From Mariniradius saccharolyticus AK6 (GTDB taxonomy: Bacteria; Bacteroidota; Bacteroidia; Cytophagales; Cyclobacteriaceae): a DNA stretch of 64,000 nt. A model generated the notes under the pieces. The model saw only the letters and a program-made list of their open reading frames with translations. It made no database searches and was not told the DNA's origin. Made by a program: the position numbers and the translations under genes. Of the stretch, positions 24,352-34,205 are shown piece after piece. The stretch is taken from NCBI RefSeq assembly GCF_000330725.2, contig NZ_AMZY02000007.1, positions 1 to 64,000 of the forward strand, read 5' to 3'. The first letter of the stretch is position 1, and the number at the start of each line of letters is the position of its first letter.

Positions 24352-26883
24352 CTAGTTATTACCTCCCATTCCACCTTGGGCAGCGTTGTTTCCACCTTCG
24401 CCGCCTTCTTTGATGTCGTCGTTGTTGACACCTCTTTTCCTTCTTGGAGGGCCTTGGGTACTCAGTTTACCAATGCGGTAGTTGAAGTTGATTTTGAAGT
24501 TCATGTTTTTCATACCCATTGTTGACTGCTGCATAATGGTGGGCGTGGTAAGCTCGCTGTTGATGCGGAATACCGGCGTGAAGAAGTTCTCTGCACCAAA
24601 TCCGATGCTGCCCTTTTTCTCAGCAAACTGCTTGTTGAAGTTCAAGCTGTACATCCCGAAGCCACCTGCAAAACCCTGTAGCTGTACCTGTCTTCCCCGC
24701 GCAAAGGCAAATGCCTGGATCTGCCAATCTTTGGGAAGGGAGTAATTTGCGAAGACCCTGCCGCTAACAACAAAGCCTTCGTTTTGCGCTGCATACATGG
24801 GGTCTGCTAGGCCATTGTTCAGATAAGCATAGTATGTATCGATGCTACCATTGAGGGAGAATTTGCCCGAGATATTGATGTTTGAAAATAAACTCAATCC
24901 GTATGCCTTTTCGGTTCCCACGTTTTCATACGTAGTGAATATGATGTCGTCTTCCCTCACAGTCCTTACCGGTTGGATAGAACCGGTAGTGTTCCTGAAG
25001 AAACCTGTGAAGTTGATCGAAGAACCTTTCACCATTGTGCTGTAGGAAAGCTCATAGTTGTCTGTCAATTCCGGATCCAAGAGTGGGTTACCTTGCGTAA
25101 TCTGTCTTGGGTTTGCGGCGTTGATATTGGGGTTCAGGAAGTTCAAAAATGGACGTTGTACCCTTCTGTTGTAGGCAGCTTTGATCATATTGCCATTTTT
25201 CAACTTACGACTCAAGTTGGCGCTAGGTACCCAAAGCCCATAGTTTGGAATCTCGGCAGGCAGGTCGGAATTTGCGAAATCAGCGTTGATCGTCGTGTAC
25301 TCGTAGCGCAATCCCGCTTTCAACCCGTAGTTTTTGAAAACCGTGGTCGTAAATGAAGAATAAGCAGCGGTCACGTTTTGATCATAGCTGAATTCATTGG
25401 AAAACTGGACATCGTCCACTGGAATAAACTCACCATCAGGTCCCTGTGCGGTGAAGTAGGTAAAATCAGAATTGGCTTTTCTGAGGATATTCTTCGCTCC
25501 GTACTCCAGGATTTGACCTTTCTGCGAGCCTATCGGCTGCACGTTGTCCAATTGGATGGTAAATTCCTGGTTTCTTCCCAAGTTGTTGTTTTTGATCCTG
25601 CTCGCAATGTCATCAAAAGTGCCATTGTAGAGGCTATTGATGAAATCATTCGTCAAGTTGTTGTTGGAATACAAAGAAGAGATACTGAACTCCTTCATTG
25701 GTTTTTCGAAGGTCTTCGTGTAGTTGAGGTTGACATCCACGTTGTTTGAAAGGTTGTCCACAACTACGTCGCTCAGTGTTGAACTGATAAGCGCTTCTTC
25801 ATTGTAGGTGTCGGTCGAAAGACCATCCTGTCTGTTGGTCATGTTTCTGATACCAAAGCCAACTGATGCTGTGAGGAAGTTGTACTTGTTGATCTCATAA
25901 TCCCAACCAAAATTGTACCTTCCAAAAAGCATGTTGTTACGCGTATCGGCAGATTGGAGAACTTTCACCGTGTTTCCGTCGCTATTTGTGATGTACTGCG
26001 CGTTGTCGAAGAAACCAAGGATATTGTATCCTGCCCTGCCGAAACCACCCAAAGTAAAGCCCATTTTGCCTTTCTTCAAGCTGGCATTCAAGCCGAGGTT
26101 GGAGCCCCTGTAACCGACGCTTGAGTTGATATTCAGAGAAGCGCCTTGGAGGTTGTTTTTCTTCGTTACAATATTGATGACACCGCCCGTACCTTCGGCA
26201 TCGTATTTGGCTGAAGGAGAAGTGATTACCTCGATGGATTTGATTTCCTCAGCAGGAATTTGCTTCAAAGCTTCCGATACGTTTGTGGCTACAATAGCAG
26301 ATTGTTTGCCATTGATAAGGACAAGGATATTCGAGCTACCGCGCATGGAAACGTTTCCATCCAAGTCTACAGAAAGCATCGGCACCCTTCTCATGACGTC
26401 CGTCGCGTCGCCACCCATGAGGGTTTTGTCGTTTTCGGCATTGTAAATCGTACGGTCGACCTTTTCCTCAATCAAATCCCGCTGGCCCATGACCGTCACC
26501 TCTTGCAAGGCGACCGCTTCTTGGTCCAAAGCGACATTCCCTAACTCAATGCTTGGGTTCTGCTCGGAAAGTTCAAATGGTTCTGTGGTGAAGTTCTGAA
26601 AACCCATGAAGGAAACCTGCACCGCATATTTCCCATTGGCAAAACCCGTGATGACGAAGTTGCCATTGAAGTCCGCGACAGCGCCCGCTACGTTTTGGTT
26701 GGTCTCGGGATTTACCAAGGCCGCTGCTGCATAGGGTATGGGCTGATTGTTGGACTTGTCCAAAATCCTGCCTGACACCTTATATACTGCCTTTGTTTGG
26801 GCAGGCGTCTGGGATTGGGCTCCCCAAAATCCTGTAGTCAGGAGCAGCAGGAAAGTAAATAATAGTTGGTTTAAAGTTTTCAT
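24352..26883 (-). CDS. TonB-dependent receptor, outer-membrane beta-barrel family
   Basis: An 843-residue outer-membrane receptor. The ATG at 26883 starts a signal peptide (MKTLNQLLFTFLLLLTTGFWG, cleavage near SQ); the longer frame is unlikely. A carboxypeptidase-regulatory-like domain (about 35-115, VSGRILDKSNNQPIPYAAAALVN) is followed by a plug (about 125-230, VTVMGQRDLIEEKVDRTIYN...GSSNILVLINGKQ) and a barrel of the family common in Bacteroidota without SusD partner. The C-terminus is unusual: after the last strand it ends in a Gly/Asn-rich tail (GGEGGNNAAQGGMGGNN). It is divergent from the LytS/LytTR pair. Ligand unknown. Confidence 0.93.
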   Translation of the reverse strand: MKTLNQLLFTFLLLLTTGFWGAQSQTPAQTKAVYKVSGRILDKSNNQPIPYAAAALVNPETNQNVAGAVADFNGNFVITGFANGKYAVQVSFMGFQNFTTEPFELSEQNPSIELGNVALDQEAVALQEVTVMGQRDLIEEKVDRTIYNAENDKTLMGGDATDVMRRVPMLSVDLDGNVSMRGSSNILVLINGKQSAIVATNVSEALKQIPAEEIKSIEVITSPSAKYDAEGTGGVINIVTKKNNLQGASLNINSSVGYRGSNLGLNASLKKGKMGFTLGGFGRAGYNILGFFDNAQYITNSDGNTVKVLQSADTRNNMLFGRYNFGWDYEINKYNFLTASVGFGIRNMTNRQDGLSTDTYNEEALISSTLSDVVVDNLSNNVDVNLNYTKTFEKPMKEFSISSLYSNNNLTNDFINSLYNGTFDDIASRIKNNNLGRNQEFTIQLDNVQPIGSQKGQILEYGAKNILRKANSDFTYFTAQGPDGEFIPVDDVQFSNEFSYDQNVTAAYSSFTTTVFKNYGLKAGLRYEYTTINADFANSDLPAEIPNYGLWVPSANLSRKLKNGNMIKAAYNRRVQRPFLNFLNPNINAANPRQITQGNPLLDPELTDNYELSYSTMVKGSSINFTGFFRNTTGSIQPVRTVREDDIIFTTYENVGTEKAYGLSLFSNINISGKFSLNGSIDTYYAYLNNGLADPMYAAQNEGFVVSGRVFANYSLPKDWQIQAFAFARGRQVQLQGFAGGFGMYSLNFNKQFAEKKGSIGFGAENFFTPVFRINSELTTPTIMQQSTMGMKNMNFKINFNYRIGKLSTQGPPRRKRGVNNDDIKEGGEGGNNAAQGGMGGNN

Positions 26884-27141
26884 AATCCTTTGTGGTATCG
26901 TTGGAATAGATTTCGACAACAAAGGAACATCAGGCACATTTCATAAAAAAATCAAATAGACAAGCGGGGTTAATGTCTCGACGAAATGCCCTAAAAACAG
27001 GTTGAATGAACCTTGGGCACGTGTCAAGCCCCCTTATCCGAAGAAATCGTAATTCTGCCGACAAAATGAGCAGATTGGTAGAATGTTTTGGCAAATGGCC
27101 AATTTTTTGTATTCTTTTGAAATCGAATCAACCGCATAACC

Positions 27142-28215
27142 ATGTCAGGTTCACCCATTAAGAAAAATTTTCCCGTCTTTATCCATATTTTGGGTTGGGC
27201 TTTGTTCGGGTCATTCGTATTCCTGCTGAGGCCGCTTTCCATGGAAATGGAGATGCCGGGAATTTGGTGGAGCAAGCAGGCCCTCACGTTTTTTTTACTT
27301 CTGATTGCCTTCTATTTCAATTTTTTTGTACTCGTTCCAAGGTTTCTTTTCACAAATCGCATCCCCATGTTCTTTATCGTCAATACGCTGGCGGGAATTT
27401 CCTTTGTGCTTCTTTTGGTGGGATTCGACGAGTATTTCAACATGTCAGCAGTCATGCATGAGGTTTTTAGACCAAATACACCGCACGTCGACAAGCCTAG
27501 AAACTGGTATTGGGATGTGACAAACTTCTTCGTGTTCAGCATGTCAGTAGGTATCAGCACCTCTATTGCTACCGTTCAGAAATGGCAGGCTGACGAAAAA
27601 GTACGCCTCGAGTTTGAGCAGCAGAAGATCAATGCTGAGCTCTCCTACCTTAAGGCGCAGATCAATCCACATTTCTTTTTTAATACACTCAACAATATCT
27701 ATTCGCTGACCAATATTGATGTTGAAAAAGCCAAAACTGCCCTTCTGAAGCTCAGCCGGATGATGCGATACGTACTTTACGAAACTGAGAAAAACCATAC
27801 GTTACTAAGTAAGGAGCTGGATTTTATCCGGGACTATGTCGAATTGATGAAGCTTCGTCTTTCCAGTCGGGTGCACCTGGATATCAATATTCCCGAAAAG
27901 GTAGATGAAGTCGAAATCGCACCTATGCTTTTGCTCCCTTTTATCGAAAACTGCTTCAAACATGGCATCAGTTCACAGCAAGACAGCTTCATCAAGGTCT
28001 TTATCGACAAAAAAGGAAACGAGCTCAAACTATTTACCGAAAACCATAAATTCAAGGCTTCCGAGAATACGCCGGAAGGAAATGCCAGCGGCATCGGGCT
28101 AACCAATACCAAGCGGCGGCTGGACTTGCTCTATCCCAGCAAATATTCCTTGGGTATCGATAGCGAAAATACCCAAAACCAATACAAGGTAAACCTAAGC
28201 ATCCGACTGAAATGA
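27142..28215 (+). CDS. LytS-type sensor histidine kinase
   Basis: A 357-residue membrane kinase of the LytS/YehU class. Four hydrophobic segments (about 12-30, 45-65, 75-95 and 125-145) form the sensor; the signature LKAQINPHFFFNTLNNIYSL carries the phosphorylated His at 177. The ATP-binding part has the N-box-like region MLLLPFIENCFKHGI and the G-box GNASGIGLTNTKRRL. It overlaps the response regulator by 4 bases (ATGA), so the two are coupled. It should phosphorylate that regulator; the signal is unknown. Confidence 0.93.
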   Translation: MSGSPIKKNFPVFIHILGWALFGSFVFLLRPLSMEMEMPGIWWSKQALTFFLLLIAFYFNFFVLVPRFLFTNRIPMFFIVNTLAGISFVLLLVGFDEYFNMSAVMHEVFRPNTPHVDKPRNWYWDVTNFFVFSMSVGISTSIATVQKWQADEKVRLEFEQQKINAELSYLKAQINPHFFFNTLNNIYSLTNIDVEKAKTALLKLSRMMRYVLYETEKNHTLLSKELDFIRDYVELMKLRLSSRVHLDINIPEKVDEVEIAPMLLLPFIENCFKHGISSQQDSFIKVFIDKKGNELKLFTENHKFKASENTPEGNASGIGLTNTKRRLDLLYPSKYSLGIDSENTQNQYKVNLSIRLK

Positions 28216-28952
28216 AACTCCGGTGTGTTGCGGTAGATGATGAGCCTCTTGCGCTCGACTTGGTGGCGAAATTCATCTCCCAAACGTCCTTTCTGCAATT
28301 GGAAGCCAAGTTCGATAATGCGATCCAAGCGTTGGGCTATCTCAACCAAAACCAGACGGACCTCGTTTTCCTTGATATCCAAATGCCGGACCTCTCAGGG
28401 ATGGAACTCGCCAGGATACTTGACGGCAAGAACTCGGGTCAAAAACCACGCATCATCTTCACCACGGCCTACAATCAGTTCGCCATCGAAGGCTACAAAG
28501 TGGACGCCTTGGACTATTTACTCAAGCCGTTTAGCTATGAAGAGTTTTTGAAAGCCTCCACCAAGGCATACCAATACTTCGAAAAACTTCAAAAACCTGC
28601 TGAATCGAGCCCGGATCTCGAGAAAAATCACGATTATATTTTTCTGAAGGTGGAATACCAGTTGGTCAAAGTGATGGTGAAAGACATTGCCTACGTGGAA
28701 GCGTACAAGGACTACGTGAAGGTCCACCTCACCAACAAGCCAAATCCGCTTCTTTCCCTCACCAGTATGAAAGCCATGGAAGACATGCTTCCCCCGCAGG
28801 ATTTCATGCGTGTACATCGGTCTTTCATCATCAATCTCAACCATATCGATTCGGTCTCCCGCAACGTGGTGAATATCGGTGACGCCCACATCACCGTCAG
28901 CGACAATTACAAAGAGCCTTTCATGCATTTTTTGTCGAGATGGATGAGCTAG
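28212..28952 (+). CDS. LytTR-family response regulator
   Basis: A 246-residue response regulator. The receiver domain has D9/D10, phospho-acceptor D55 (VFLDIQMPDLSG), T85 and K105 (DYLLKPF). The C-terminal LytTR DNA-binding domain (about 143-246) shows the typical IFLKVEYQLVKVMVKDIAYVEAYKDYVKVHL and MRVHRSFIINLNHIDSV. It is translated with its kinase. Targets are probably nearby envelope genes, such as the divergent TonB receptor, but this is inference. Confidence 0.95.
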   Translation: MKLRCVAVDDEPLALDLVAKFISQTSFLQLEAKFDNAIQALGYLNQNQTDLVFLDIQMPDLSGMELARILDGKNSGQKPRIIFTTAYNQFAIEGYKVDALDYLLKPFSYEEFLKASTKAYQYFEKLQKPAESSPDLEKNHDYIFLKVEYQLVKVMVKDIAYVEAYKDYVKVHLTNKPNPLLSLTSMKAMEDMLPPQDFMRVHRSFIINLNHIDSVSRNVVNIGDAHITVSDNYKEPFMHFLSRWMS

Positions 28953-29120
28953 AATGAGAGCCGCGACCAGGTCTGGGCTGATCTTTTTCTGCAAATTTTT
29001 CTAGATTATTTACCAATCTGACGGTATATGTTTTTGATTTAAAAACTAAAGTTCTGAACTTTTCAAAACCTGTGGCGTTGCCTTTACAAAGCAGTTTTGT
29101 CCAAAACACACTGTTTTCTT

Positions 29121-29597
29121 ATGAAAAAAGACCCGAAATATTTTATGCAAATGGCCATTGCCATATCCAGAAATGGCATGGAAACTGGAAAAGGTGGTCC
29201 ATTTGGTTGTGTGGTTGTCAAAGACGGAAAGGTCGTGGGCAAAGGCTCCAACGAAGTGTTGCTGACCAACGATCCCACCGCCCATTCCGAGGTGGTGGCG
29301 ATTCGGGAGGCCTGCAGGAATTTGGGCACCTTCCAGTTGGATGGCTGCGAAATCTACGCTTCCTGCGAACCTTGTCCCATGTGTCTGGGAGCGATATACT
29401 GGGCAAGACCCGAAAAGGTCTATTTTGCCAATTCCAAATCAGACGCTGCTTCGATTGGTTTCGACGACCAGTTTATTTATGGTGAAATCGAACTTCCACC
29501 CGATAAAAGGAAGATTGCATTTGAGCATATCTCCGAACCGGCAGCAATGGATGTATTCATGGAATGGAAAAATATGAACAACAAAACACTTTATTAA
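29121..29597 (+). CDS. Cytidine/deoxycytidylate deaminase-family enzyme, guanine deaminase-like
   Basis: A 158-residue zinc deaminase. Zinc ligands H55 (TAHSEVVAI, with catalytic E57) and C85 and C88 (PCPMC) are intact; GGPFGCVVVKDG and the C-terminal extension to FMEWKNM are in the style of GuaD-type guanine deaminases rather than tRNA adenosine deaminases (TadA). The ATG at 29121 was preferred to an in-frame TTG at 29097. It is followed at 12 bases by a small lipoprotein gene. Substrate preference cannot be proved from sequence. Confidence 0.88.
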   Translation: MKKDPKYFMQMAIAISRNGMETGKGGPFGCVVVKDGKVVGKGSNEVLLTNDPTAHSEVVAIREACRNLGTFQLDGCEIYASCEPCPMCLGAIYWARPEKVYFANSKSDAASIGFDDQFIYGEIELPPDKRKIAFEHISEPAAMDVFMEWKNMNNKTLY

Positions 29598-29609
29598 ACA
29601 ATCAGCAAC

Positions 29610-30137
29610 ATGAAAAAAACGATCGCAATTATGCTTACAGCAGGACTGCTTTGGGCCTGCAAGACAGAAAAAGCTCCAGAGGAAAGATTTGTATTCGAAG
29701 GTGACGCGGTCACTGACGTAGATACCGGTGACAAATTCATCATGGACCAAGACAGTACCCACGTGACCGTCATTCACCAAGATGGAAGCCAAGAAGTATT
29801 AGATCTCGACAAAGCACCTTTTTATGGGACTACGGTGGCCGAGGAATATTTGCAGAAAATGGAGGACGCGTTCCAAAAGCGCATCGATGACCTGATCGAG
29901 CAGAAAAACGCCAGACTCCAAGAAGCACGCAAGGCGCGATATGCCGCCATAGGCGATGAGGACTTGTTGAAGCAGTTTCAGGAAGGCCACAAAAATGGAT
30001 TGGACATGGCCAGGCAAATGGATATGATCGCAGAACTCATCGCCCGCGGCGTCGTTTCGTCCGAACAGGCGCCTGACCTGCTGGAAATCGCCCCTGAGAT
30101 GGTCGACCTCAACGTCGAATTGGATTCCATCAACTAA
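29610..30137 (+). CDS. Small lipoprotein of unknown function
   Basis: A 175-residue lipoprotein with signal MKKTIAIMLTAGLLWAC (Cys 17). The mature part is acidic at the start (PEERFVFEGDAVTDVDTGD), then strongly helical and charged (about 70-150, YLQKMEDAFQKRIDDLIEQKNARLQEARKARY). It ends in acidic residues. I cannot assign a family. It is the second gene after the deaminase, with a terminator directly after it. Confidence 0.82.
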   Translation: MKKTIAIMLTAGLLWACKTEKAPEERFVFEGDAVTDVDTGDKFIMDQDSTHVTVIHQDGSQEVLDLDKAPFYGTTVAEEYLQKMEDAFQKRIDDLIEQKNARLQEARKARYAAIGDEDLLKQFQEGHKNGLDMARQMDMIAELIARGVVSSEQAPDLLEIAPEMVDLNVELDSIN

Positions 30138-30161
30138 GTGGAAAGCAATCAATCATCCCTA

Positions 30162-30193
30162 AAAATACCTGCGGTCTATGCTGCAGGTATTTT
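30162..30193 (+). terminator. Terminator after the lipoprotein gene
   Basis: AAAATACCTGC / GCAGGTATTTT, an 11-bp perfect stem (30162-30172, 30183-30193) with a 10-base loop, followed by GGTTTTC. It can work on both strands. Confidence 0.8.
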
Positions 30194-30311
30194 GGTTTTC
30201 AGACTTTTTCTGCTTTCAACAGGACATTGTGCCTTTCCAAAAAATCCGATCATTGGAATCAGGCAAACTTCGCTATTTTTCGGCCCCAATTAGCTACTAC
30301 AAATCCGGGCG

Positions 30312-32735
30312 GTGTTGCGTTTATCTTTACTCTTTTTCCTTTTCGTTGCAGGACTATGGCAGTATTCGTCTGCCCAACAACTCAATGTACTGGCTTCGGA
30401 CACCAAGCTTCCCGTCGAATCCGCGCTTATCTTTCACCCAAAATCCAAATCCCAATTGATAACCAACGCTTCCGGCAAAGCCGACATAAGCGGATGGAAA
30501 GGATTTGACAAAATCCACATCCATGCCTTTGGATATACAGAATTGGTGAAAAGTTATGAAGAGCTAGCGGCGATGGGATTCGAAGTAAGGTTGAATCCGC
30601 TATTGTTTTCCCTTCAAGAATCCGTTGTCTCCGCGACCCGCTGGAACCAGAATCGAAGCGAAATCCCCTCCAAGATCACGGTGATTTCTGCAGAAGAAAG
30701 AGAGATATTCAATCCCCAAACAGCCGCTGACCTGTTGGGGACTTCTGGGGAAGTTTTTATCCAAAAAAGCCAACAGGGTGGCGGAAGCCCCATGATCCGT
30801 GGATTCTCAACCAATCGGCTCTTGTACACCGTCGATGGTGTCAGGATGAATACCGCGATATTCCGCAGCGGCAACCTCCAAAACGTGATTTCACTTGATC
30901 CATTCGCCACACAAAGCACGGAAGTCTTTTTTGGTCCCGGATCCATCATTTATGGTAGCGATGCGATCGGGGCGGTGATGAGCTTCCAAACGCTCGCGGC
31001 AGAGTTCGTTGACCGGAGCAAGCAAGCGTCTGTCACAGGAAATGTTACCCTTCGCGGCAGCACAGCCAATAAAGAGAAAACCGGGCATGCCCATCTGAGC
31101 TACGGGGGAAAAAACTGGTCGGGAGTAAGCAGTTTTAGTCGCCATGATTTTGGGGATTTAAGGATGGGAACCCGGGGGCCGGAAGAGTTTTTGAGGCCAA
31201 ACTATGTCGAGAGAATCGGCAACAAAGATGTATTGGTAGAAAACACAAATCCACTCCTACAGGTCCCTTCAGGCTATGACCAAATCAATCTGATGCAGAA
31301 ACTCCGGTTCAAGCCGTCTGAACGCTGGGATCTGCAATATGCCTTCCACTTCTCAGAAACCAGCCCCTACAGCCGGTATGACCGCCTGATTCGATTCCGT
31401 CCAAATGGTCAACCCCGAAGTGCAGAATGGAAATACGGCCCCCAAATCTGGATGATGAACCACCTGCGTGCCCGACACGTTGGAAACGGAAAATGGTACG
31501 ACGAGCTCTCGGTCAACCTGGCATACCAGAAGTTTGAGGAAAGCAGGATCGACCGCAATTTCAACGATCCGATCCGAAGAACCCGGACGGAAAAGGTCGA
31601 TGCCTACTCGGTCAATATGGACCTAACCAAAGGTTTTGGCAGCAGGGGAAAACTCTTCTATGGTCTGGAATGGGTTCGCAATGATGTGCATTCCACGGGG
31701 AGCGATGAAAATATCGACTCAGGTATCACTGACCAGGGACCTGCCAGGTATCCAAATTCCGAATGGAGTTCCTACGCGGCTTATGGAACATACCAGCATC
31801 GCATTTCGCCACAATCGCTGCTGCAGGCAGGCTTGCGGTACAATTACTTCAGGCTGTATGCTGACTTTTCCAACAATGCTGGCTTCTATCCGCTGCCCTT
31901 TGTGACGAGCGAAAACAGGAATGCAGCCACAACCTTCAGCGCGGGTTGGGTTTGGACGCCCGGGAATTCCTGGACGATGCACCTCAACGCCTCCACGGGA
32001 TTTCGCTCGCCCAATGTGGACGATATCGGAAAGTTTTTCGACTCCGAACCGGGCACGGTCATGGTCCCGAATCCTGACCTTTTGCCAGAGTATGCCTACA
32101 ACTTGGAAGCCAATGTCGGAAAGGTCATAGGCGACCGAATCATGCTCGACTTGACCGGATACTATACTTATTTGGATGATGCTTTGGTACGCCGCTACTT
32201 TCAGTTAGGCGGGCAGGATAGTATCCTGTATGACGGGGAGCTGAGCAAAGTATTGGCTTTGCAAAATGCGGCGTTTGTACAGATCGTTGGCTTGCAAGCC
32301 GCGGTGGAAGTTAAATTCACCCGAGAACTCAGCTTAACCAGCCGCCTCAATATCCAGAAAGGCACTGAGGAAATGGAAAACGGGAAAAAAAGCCCATCCA
32401 GGCATGCACCGCCCACCTTCGGGCAAACGAGGCTTGAATTCAAGAAAGAAAACTGGTGGTTGATGCTGTACTCGGATTATTCGGGAGGATTCAGCTTTGA
32501 ACAACTCCCCCTCGAAGAACGCGGGAAACCCGAACTCTATGCCGTCGATGCCAATGGCAACCCGTACAGCCCTTCTTGGGCTACGATTAACTTGAAAGGG
32601 AACTGGAAAATCAACAAACTGCTATCGACCAGCCTCGGTTTTGAAAATCTCACAGACGTCCGATATCGAACCTACAGCTCAGGTATAGCCGCTCCGGGAA
32701 GGAATTTTATACTCAGTCTGATGGCTAATTTTTAG
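30312..32735 (+). CDS. TonB-dependent receptor, haem/hemoglobin-receptor-like
   Basis: An 807-residue outer-membrane receptor. A short signal (MLRLSLLFFLFVAGLWQYSSAQ) is followed by a carboxypeptidase-like N-terminal extension (about 23-95), a plug domain (SVVSATRWNQNRSEIPSKITVISAEE...GFSTNRLLYTVDGVRMNTAIFR, about 105-215) and a barrel ending in NFILSLMANF. The plug pattern is that of the HemR/hemoglobin-receptor group, but no haem-uptake genes are nearby, so ligand is uncertain. The start codon is GTG at 30312; no in-frame ATG fits. A TTGG and TATTTTTC pair 17 bases apart at about 30252-30282 may be its promoter. Confidence 0.9.
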   Translation: MLRLSLLFFLFVAGLWQYSSAQQLNVLASDTKLPVESALIFHPKSKSQLITNASGKADISGWKGFDKIHIHAFGYTELVKSYEELAAMGFEVRLNPLLFSLQESVVSATRWNQNRSEIPSKITVISAEEREIFNPQTAADLLGTSGEVFIQKSQQGGGSPMIRGFSTNRLLYTVDGVRMNTAIFRSGNLQNVISLDPFATQSTEVFFGPGSIIYGSDAIGAVMSFQTLAAEFVDRSKQASVTGNVTLRGSTANKEKTGHAHLSYGGKNWSGVSSFSRHDFGDLRMGTRGPEEFLRPNYVERIGNKDVLVENTNPLLQVPSGYDQINLMQKLRFKPSERWDLQYAFHFSETSPYSRYDRLIRFRPNGQPRSAEWKYGPQIWMMNHLRARHVGNGKWYDELSVNLAYQKFEESRIDRNFNDPIRRTRTEKVDAYSVNMDLTKGFGSRGKLFYGLEWVRNDVHSTGSDENIDSGITDQGPARYPNSEWSSYAAYGTYQHRISPQSLLQAGLRYNYFRLYADFSNNAGFYPLPFVTSENRNAATTFSAGWVWTPGNSWTMHLNASTGFRSPNVDDIGKFFDSEPGTVMVPNPDLLPEYAYNLEANVGKVIGDRIMLDLTGYYTYLDDALVRRYFQLGGQDSILYDGELSKVLALQNAAFVQIVGLQAAVEVKFTRELSLTSRLNIQKGTEEMENGKKSPSRHAPPTFGQTRLEFKKENWWLMLYSDYSGGFSFEQLPLEERGKPELYAVDANGNPYSPSWATINLKGNWKINKLLSTSLGFENLTDVRYRTYSSGIAAPGRNFILSLMANF

Positions 32736-32881
32736 CCCTCCCCTAGACTGATTTCCTTCAGAAGAAATCCCGGAACATCGGCACCCTTTAAGGGAACAAT
32801 CCCAGCGACATTCTTATATCTCCCACAGAAACCCACTCAGTATACTGCTTTTAAAGATCCCTATGGAATGGCAGGCCAATG

Positions 32882-32917
32882 GAAAAAAATGGGAGACAGG
32901 TTTACATCCTGCCTCCC
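32882..32917 (-). terminator. Terminator of the first porin gene
   Basis: GGGAGACAGG / CCTGCCTCCC (32891-32900, 32908-32917) forms a stem with one mismatch and a 7-base loop; the minus strand continues as ATTTTTTTC. It lies 8 bases past the porin stop. Confidence 0.75.
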
Positions 32918-32925
32918 GACAAACG

Positions 32926-34116
32926 CTAAAAGTAAAATGAGGTACTCACGATTCCGTACCAGTCTTCACGGACCAATTCATTGCTGCCGTTTCTGAATAC
33001 CGCATCTTTATTGACCCCATATTTTCCTTCCAATCTGAATGTAACCAACTCTGACGGCAGGAATTCCCAAGTAAGTGTAACCGCGTTCGATTGCCAGCCA
33101 TTCGGTGTACCGGTGCGCAGCTCAGGGATTAGGCTTTTGGGATCATAGATATATTCATACCGTCCCGCAACGCCAAAATGGTCGTTGATCCCATATCGGA
33201 GCGAGAAAGCCGGAGCGACAACCTTATGCCAACCTCCTTTGATGTCGGCATCCGGCCGGCGCTCGACCATCACATCAAGCACAGGAAGTATCAACCAACG
33301 CTCCGAAAGCCACACCCGATAATAAATGTTCTGGTAATGCCTAAAAAGCGACTTGGGTGCGGAGAGCGGCTGCTCATCGCCGAAGTACATGTTCCAGTTG
33401 CCGACGATCTTCCCGGGCTTGTTGAGGCTCCAACTCAGGGCAAAGGCTTTGGTTGTATTTGTTTCCCTGATAACCTGCCAACCGTTCAGAACCATGGCTG
33501 TGAATGTATTGAATTCGTTTGGCTTGTAATGTAGCCTGACACCTGCCTCATAGTCTGGCGTAAAATCCGCAATGTAGGCCCTTGTGGCGTGTAGGTTTTC
33601 CTTGTTGAGGACGATCTCTGCCCCAAAGTATGAGGGAAAAACACCGATCTCCAAGGCCCACTTTGGATTCAAGTGATAGTACAGTGCAAGTTCCCGAATG
33701 ATCCGGGTGGAGGGAGTTTCCTCCAAGTAAAGCGCATCGACAATGTGTCCCGTGTGAAACGCGAGTCTAAACCTCAACTTATTCTCAATCTCGTACTGCG
33801 CCTGGACAAATGCGTATGAGACTGAAAATTGATTGGCATAAAGCGGAAAACTGGTGAAATCACGCCTGCCGAATGTCGTTACCGTGTCACCAAAAATCGG
33901 ATCGAAATAGGTATGTGTACGTTGTGGGCCGACGACATATCCAAAATCCCCATACAGGTCAAAGGATAGCACACCTTTGCCTGCCTGAAAGTCAAGAAAA
34001 TTATCGAGCGATTTGGGATTGTTTGTTGTAGAGTCTTTGGAATTCAATGTGTACGCATAGGCCGAGGGCAGACATGAAAGCATGCCTGCAACCGCCGCCA
34101 AAAACAGATTTTTCAT
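32926..34116 (-). CDS. Outer-membrane porin, OmpL-like (BBP2-type)
   Basis: A 396-residue barrel with signal peptide ending AYA. It has the alternating strands of a 14-18 strand porin, with anchor motifs VSYAFVQAQYEIENKLRFRLAFHTGH, FTAMVLNGWQ, GNWNMYFGDEQ and VAGRYEYIYDP, and ends in aromatic F. The same motifs appear in the 374-residue protein at 34863, so the two are paralogues, encoded divergently with one small gene between. Such porins pass small solutes. Which solute is not evident. Confidence 0.82.
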   Translation of the reverse strand: MKNLFLAAVAGMLSCLPSAYAYTLNSKDSTTNNPKSLDNFLDFQAGKGVLSFDLYGDFGYVVGPQRTHTYFDPIFGDTVTTFGRRDFTSFPLYANQFSVSYAFVQAQYEIENKLRFRLAFHTGHIVDALYLEETPSTRIIRELALYYHLNPKWALEIGVFPSYFGAEIVLNKENLHATRAYIADFTPDYEAGVRLHYKPNEFNTFTAMVLNGWQVIRETNTTKAFALSWSLNKPGKIVGNWNMYFGDEQPLSAPKSLFRHYQNIYYRVWLSERWLILPVLDVMVERRPDADIKGGWHKVVAPAFSLRYGINDHFGVAGRYEYIYDPKSLIPELRTGTPNGWQSNAVTLTWEFLPSELVTFRLEGKYGVNKDAVFRNGSNELVREDWYGIVSTSFYF

Positions 34117-34205
34117 TTGGAAGGGATTGTATTGAAACTAAGGAAAGCAACAAATGCTACTTCGACAGGTAAGCGAAATAGACATTGAAACAGCAAAAAA
34201 TCATC

